From Combretum micranthum (taxonomy: Eukaryota; Streptophyta; Magnoliopsida; Myrtales; Combretaceae): a stretch of DNA of 64,000 bases. Positions 60,667-64,000 of this stretch are shown one piece after another (position 1 is the first letter of the stretch; the number at the start of each line of letters is the position of its first letter). The notes under the pieces are model-generated. The model did not search any database. It had not been told where the DNA came from and saw nothing but the letters and a program-made list of their open reading frames with translations. The stretch covers positions 1 through 64,000 of the forward strand of contig JAMXBD010000817.1 in the NCBI GenBank assembly GCA_024138025.1, written 5' to 3'. Position numbers and translations under genes: made by a program.

Positions 60667-61181
60667 CAATTCGTCTTAATCTTCCTCTTCAAACCATTGT
60701 TGTTTATACCTTTGTTCATGTTCGTGATGAAACATTAGTGGTTCACTTTGCTCTCACTATTCTTCTTATCTAAGCCCATCGCAGGCATCATTCATCTACA
60801 CATGAAAATTGTCTTTGCTCTCATTGTGTGCTTGAGCTTGAGGATTTTCTTGAGTAGGAACTCCTTCATTGATAGTACTTTGAGCACCAGCAACTTCAAC
60901 ATTGTCATTATTCAAATTTTGCACGACCTCAACAGCTATGTTTCTAACTTCCTCAAAAACATTCACTCTACTAGCATTTCTACTCTCAACCTCTCTATTT
61001 TCTCCAATTGGAGCATTGATACCAGCATCAAAAGTAGTCTTAACCTCTACCTCTCTAGTCCAATGAATTACAATGTCATTAGCAAAAGTAACATTAACAT
61101 CAGCAGTTGTAAAATCATCGTCATCCTGATTTTGTGTTTGTGCTAGCTCACTATCACCAGTGTTAACATTCCCACCACTAC
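60667..61181 (-). pseudogene. Unidentified coding remnant, 5' part
   Basis: From 61181 down to a stop near 60807 one minus-strand frame is open, for example QTQNQDDDDFTTADVNVTFA, DIVIHWTREVEVKTTFDAGI, RNIAVEVVQNLNNDNVEVAG and GAQSTINEGVPTQENPQAQA. It is acidic and Asn/Val-rich and I do not recognise a family. Set beside 51768-52029, with the 52030-60666 insertion removed, it reads in the same direction, so both are probably one disrupted coding region. Its start is cut off by the Athila-type LTR beginning at 61182. Confidence 0.5.
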
Positions 61182-62731
61182 TGATAAGTCATTTTTGCTA
61201 TATATTTTTCATAGGATTTTGAGCTCATTTTACTAAGAATTTCAAATAATATCATGTAAAACTTATGTTTTTGATAAATAATATTATTTTGAAGCTCTTA
61301 GAATCCAATGAGGAATAATCAAATTCGGAGCAAAAACAACAAGTAAAGTCAAGATTGCAGAAGTCGAGCCCTGTAAAGTCACAACCAATGCTAAACAAAG
61401 GAAGAAGACAACAAAATTAGTCTATCGAGCCTTAAATGTGAGCCCTCGACATGACCATCAACTTCAGTCGAAGTGATCGAGCATCATTCTAAAGAAGATA
61501 CACTGTCGAGCCTTAAAGTCGAGCCTGAAATCTCGATCATTGACAAGTGCTTTTACAGACCAATTCTTCATTAGAATTGCCTTGAGCCTTAGTAATACAA
61601 GCCTCGACTTTCTCAATGTTACCCTCAATAGAGCAATGGATAAAAATGCACCATTTACTTTAGTAATTCCTGAAGTCGAGCCTGATTTTGCTTTATACAA
61701 GCCTCACCAACAGATCACATGCGACCCTCGATAAGTGTTTCAAAGATCATATGCACGCGTGGAAAGTTATCACAAATTCTATTAGAAAGAATCTTCCATG
61801 TGTTAATAAAGTAAGTCATGCTTTCTGTGCTTAGTAGCCTATAAATAAACGGGCAAGCATGCATTGTAAAGTATGTAGCAACAGTGTAAATCAGCATATT
61901 AATGTATATTAGTTTTCTAAAGGATTCTTGGGTGAAAGAATTTCCTTTTCTTCTTACTTGAGAATTTCTTTTGTTTTCTAGGCAAAATCAATTTAACCCA
62001 ATGTTTGTAATTTCTATGAATCTCTCTGAGCAATTAATTGATTAATCTTTCGAATCTTATTTATTTCTTCTGATTCGCACTTATATTGATAAATCCATGG
62101 ATAAATAAATTCCTACGGTTAGGGATTACGAATTCAATTCCTAATTCAGTTGATTTCAAATGTGCTTTCAAGTTAATTTGATTGGGTGTTTGTAATTAGT
62201 GATCTGAACTTAAACTTGTGGTTTTTAAAGAAGTGGTGTACTCTTTTAGATCCACGATTGATTTCAATTGGATAGATCGAGAGATCATTCAATTGAATAG
62301 ATCTATGGTTGCTAATTGAGTCAATCTAACTATCTCTTGCCAAGGAACGGGTGAAGACTTTCTGTCACTTGTTTTAAAAAATTCATTGAGTTGTTTTTTT
62401 TAGAAATAATGGATTCCTATTTTTTATGTGGATCTAATTAGAATTTTATATTACTGGTTTCGACTAGATCTAGAACTACTTACTTCAAGAGAAGCTTTAG
62501 TTTAAATTAGAGAATCAAGTGGTATAAACACACAATTAAAACAGCTTTTAGAAAGTTCATTGTTTTTAAGAAATCATTCTAATAAGAAATTGGTAAAGTC
62601 ACCTTAAGCTGTTGTTCCATAGAAATTACGGCTTATTTCTTATTTTGTCCATTAAATGTTTGTGGATATTCCTAACTTAGGATAATTTTTTTTTTTCATT
62701 ATGATTTTCTAAACCTTTCTTTGGCTAGACA

Positions 62732-63690
62732 ATGGGTGAGGCTGGGAGTACACTAGCTGACAACAATTCCCTTAGGACCGATCTAAATCACTATCTATGC
62801 TACATCTAATGGGTACGTTTGCTTTGTGAGATCGTAATTATTAAAAAAGATTTATAAAACATTTATAAATTTGAAAAACTCCGTCAATGATCAGTATGAC
62901 CTACTCTGAAACATTGTATGAAGCTTTCGAGAGATGGAAGGAGTTGCTGGCAAGATGCCCATACCATGGACTGCCTAAATAGACCCAGGTACAAACCTTA
63001 TATAATGGATTGAATTATGAGACTAGGCAATTAAATAGATGTAGCTGCTGGAGGAAGTCTAAATTATAAATCCCCTAAAGAGTGCTTAAATCTGTTTGAA
63101 GATATGGCTAACAACCATTATCAATGGTCATCTATGAGAGCTAAGATGGAGAGATCATGAGGAGTTTTCGAGATTGATGTTGTGTCAAATTTGACTGCTA
63201 AGATTGAGGCTCTAAGCAGAAAAGTTGAAAATTTGTCTGTTGGGAGAAACCAAGTGAATATGATTGATGATTTGTTTGACCAAAATGTTAAAGGAATGAC
63301 CTCTGAGAGTTATGAGTTTGTGAATAATTTTTCTAGCCAAAGGACTGACCCTTACATAATACTTACAATCCTGATTGGAGCAACCATCCAAATTTCCGGT
63401 AAAGTAATAGTAATTTTCAAAATCAATTAAACCCACCCAATTTTCAGAAACCACCAGTACAAAGGTCGGGAGCTTATCAAGGAAACAAACAGCTCTTGAA
63501 GATTTAGTTTCTCGTTTATCAAAGCTTCTTAGAATAGGCAATATGGAATAGATGCTACTTTGAGAAATCATACTACTGTCATTCATAACTTAAAGAACAA
63601 GCTTGGCCAAATTTCCAAAATTCTTTTAGAGAGACCTTTAGGATCATTACCTTCGAACACTAAACCCAATCAGCGTGATCAAATGAAGTA
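62732..63690 (+). pseudogene. Gag of the Athila-type element, degenerate
   Basis: It starts MGEAGSTLADNNSLRTDLNH, an Athila-type Gag beginning. After a deleted section it continues ETLYEAFERWKELLARCPYH, TQVQTLYNGLNYETRQL and SPKECLNLFEDMANNHYQWS (62908-63135), then NLTAKIEALSRKVENLSVGR (63188-63247), NPDWSNHPNF-like and NPPNFQKPPVQRSGAYQG (63430-63485), and a degenerate NLKNKLGQISKILLERPLGS (63590-63650). Many frameshifts and stops are present. The capsid centre between 62820 and 62900 appears deleted. Confidence 0.82.
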
Positions 63691-64000
63691 AGGATGATTT
63701 GAGGATGATTATCCTGCATCTTTTATTTTTTTTTTATTTAATAGATTGATTTGGTTGTTTTGAGAAAAGATAGGAAGGATGACAGAATGCTTGATAAGAT
63801 GAAAGTGTTCCTAAAACAAAAACCATGTATAAATCTCTTACTGATGAATGAAATGGATTATTTTTGTCATATCATATGTTTGAATGGAATAGTTGATGAA
63901 TGAAATTTATATTATTTTGTGAAAATTTTGCAGGTACAAGTTTCAGCCTCGACAATTTTGAGGTGAAAAATAAAAGTTGAACCTCATCGTCAAGTCCTCC
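63691..64000. other. Right edge of the window
   Basis: No protease or RT motif is visible after gag. The last 80 bases contain CCTCGACAATTTTGAGG, a short palindromic word similar to LTR words at 61430-61740. Confidence 0.4.

Larger units (their letters stand above)
61182..64000 (+). mobile_element. Athila-type gypsy element, left part
   Basis: A TGATAAGTCATTTTTGCTAT start at 61182 is typical of Athila LTRs. It is followed by repeated GTCGAGCC words (61360-61740), a TATA-like TATAAATAA at 61840-61848 and, from 62732, Athila-type gag. The LTR end and primer site are not clear because of decay. The element runs past the window edge, so its right LTR and target duplication cannot be checked. Short open frames in 61464-61897 lie inside the LTR. 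Confidence 0.75.

Noticed and set aside
60748..61146. 132-residue + strand open frame
   Set aside because: It is the complement of the more protein-like minus-strand frame at 60807-61181 and is itself low-complexity Ser/Ile/Leu.
1..64000. CRISPR array, bacterial operon or other prokaryotic system
   Set aside because: No regularly spaced repeats, no dense co-directional genes, and introns and plant retrotransposons throughout point to a plant nuclear genome.

Overview
The window looks like intergenic DNA from a flowering plant. It is strongly AT-rich and packed with nested plant transposable elements (Ty3/gypsy chromoviruses, Athila-type and Ty1/copia remnants, hAT, CACTA and MITE-like DNA elements, tRNA-derived SINEs). 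I can support only one ordinary host gene, an intron-containing FLOWERING LOCUS T (FT)-type PEBP gene with exons between 34260 and 37606 on the + strand. Its protein has several features I associate with monocot Hd3a/FT proteins ([35 protein letters not shown]), so a monocot host is my guess, not a demonstrated fact.

Layout. 1-4971: remnants of a copia reverse transcriptase (minus strand), a decayed gypsy LTR and an Athila-like LTR. 4972-19735: a complete Ty3/gypsy chromovirus in minus orientation with 4.1-kb LTRs, an AAACC target duplication, an initiator-Met primer-binding site and a polypurine tract. Its gag-pol is frameshifted, and an extra coding region lies between its 5' LTR and gag. 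20174-20978: a solo LTR flanked by CATAT. 21-33 kb: AT-rich sequence carrying several hAT-type non-autonomous elements, most with recognisable 8-bp target duplications, and another gypsy LTR remnant. 34-38 kb: the FT gene, with a ~630-bp hAT-like insertion in intron 3 and a minus-strand SINE 0.8 kb downstream. 39-46 kb: a MITE and a 4.04-kb CACTA-like element with no recognisable transposase. 46-52 kb: Athila-type LTR remnants, a foldback MITE with a 10-bp target duplication, and a further hAT element. 52030-60666: an older, complete but degenerate + strand chromovirus with 1.8-1.9-kb LTRs. It splits an unidentified minus-strand coding remnant (51768-52029 and 60667-61181). 61182-64000: the LTR and degenerate gag of an Athila-type element that runs off the window.

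How it fits together. The FT-type gene is the functional centre. Its four-exon structure, splice sites and key residues (Tyr93, Trp146, Gln148 and the four predicted 14-3-3 contact residues) are intact, so the sequence predicts an activator-type florigen. It carries an unusual Asn/Asp-rich loop extension near residues 34-42. The rest records successive transposition. By hand count the 4972-19735 element is young (about 1.5% LTR divergence in one stretch) and the 52030-60666 element is old (about 13% in one stretch). Boundaries were found by eye from terminal repeats and target duplications. No alignment or database search was run.
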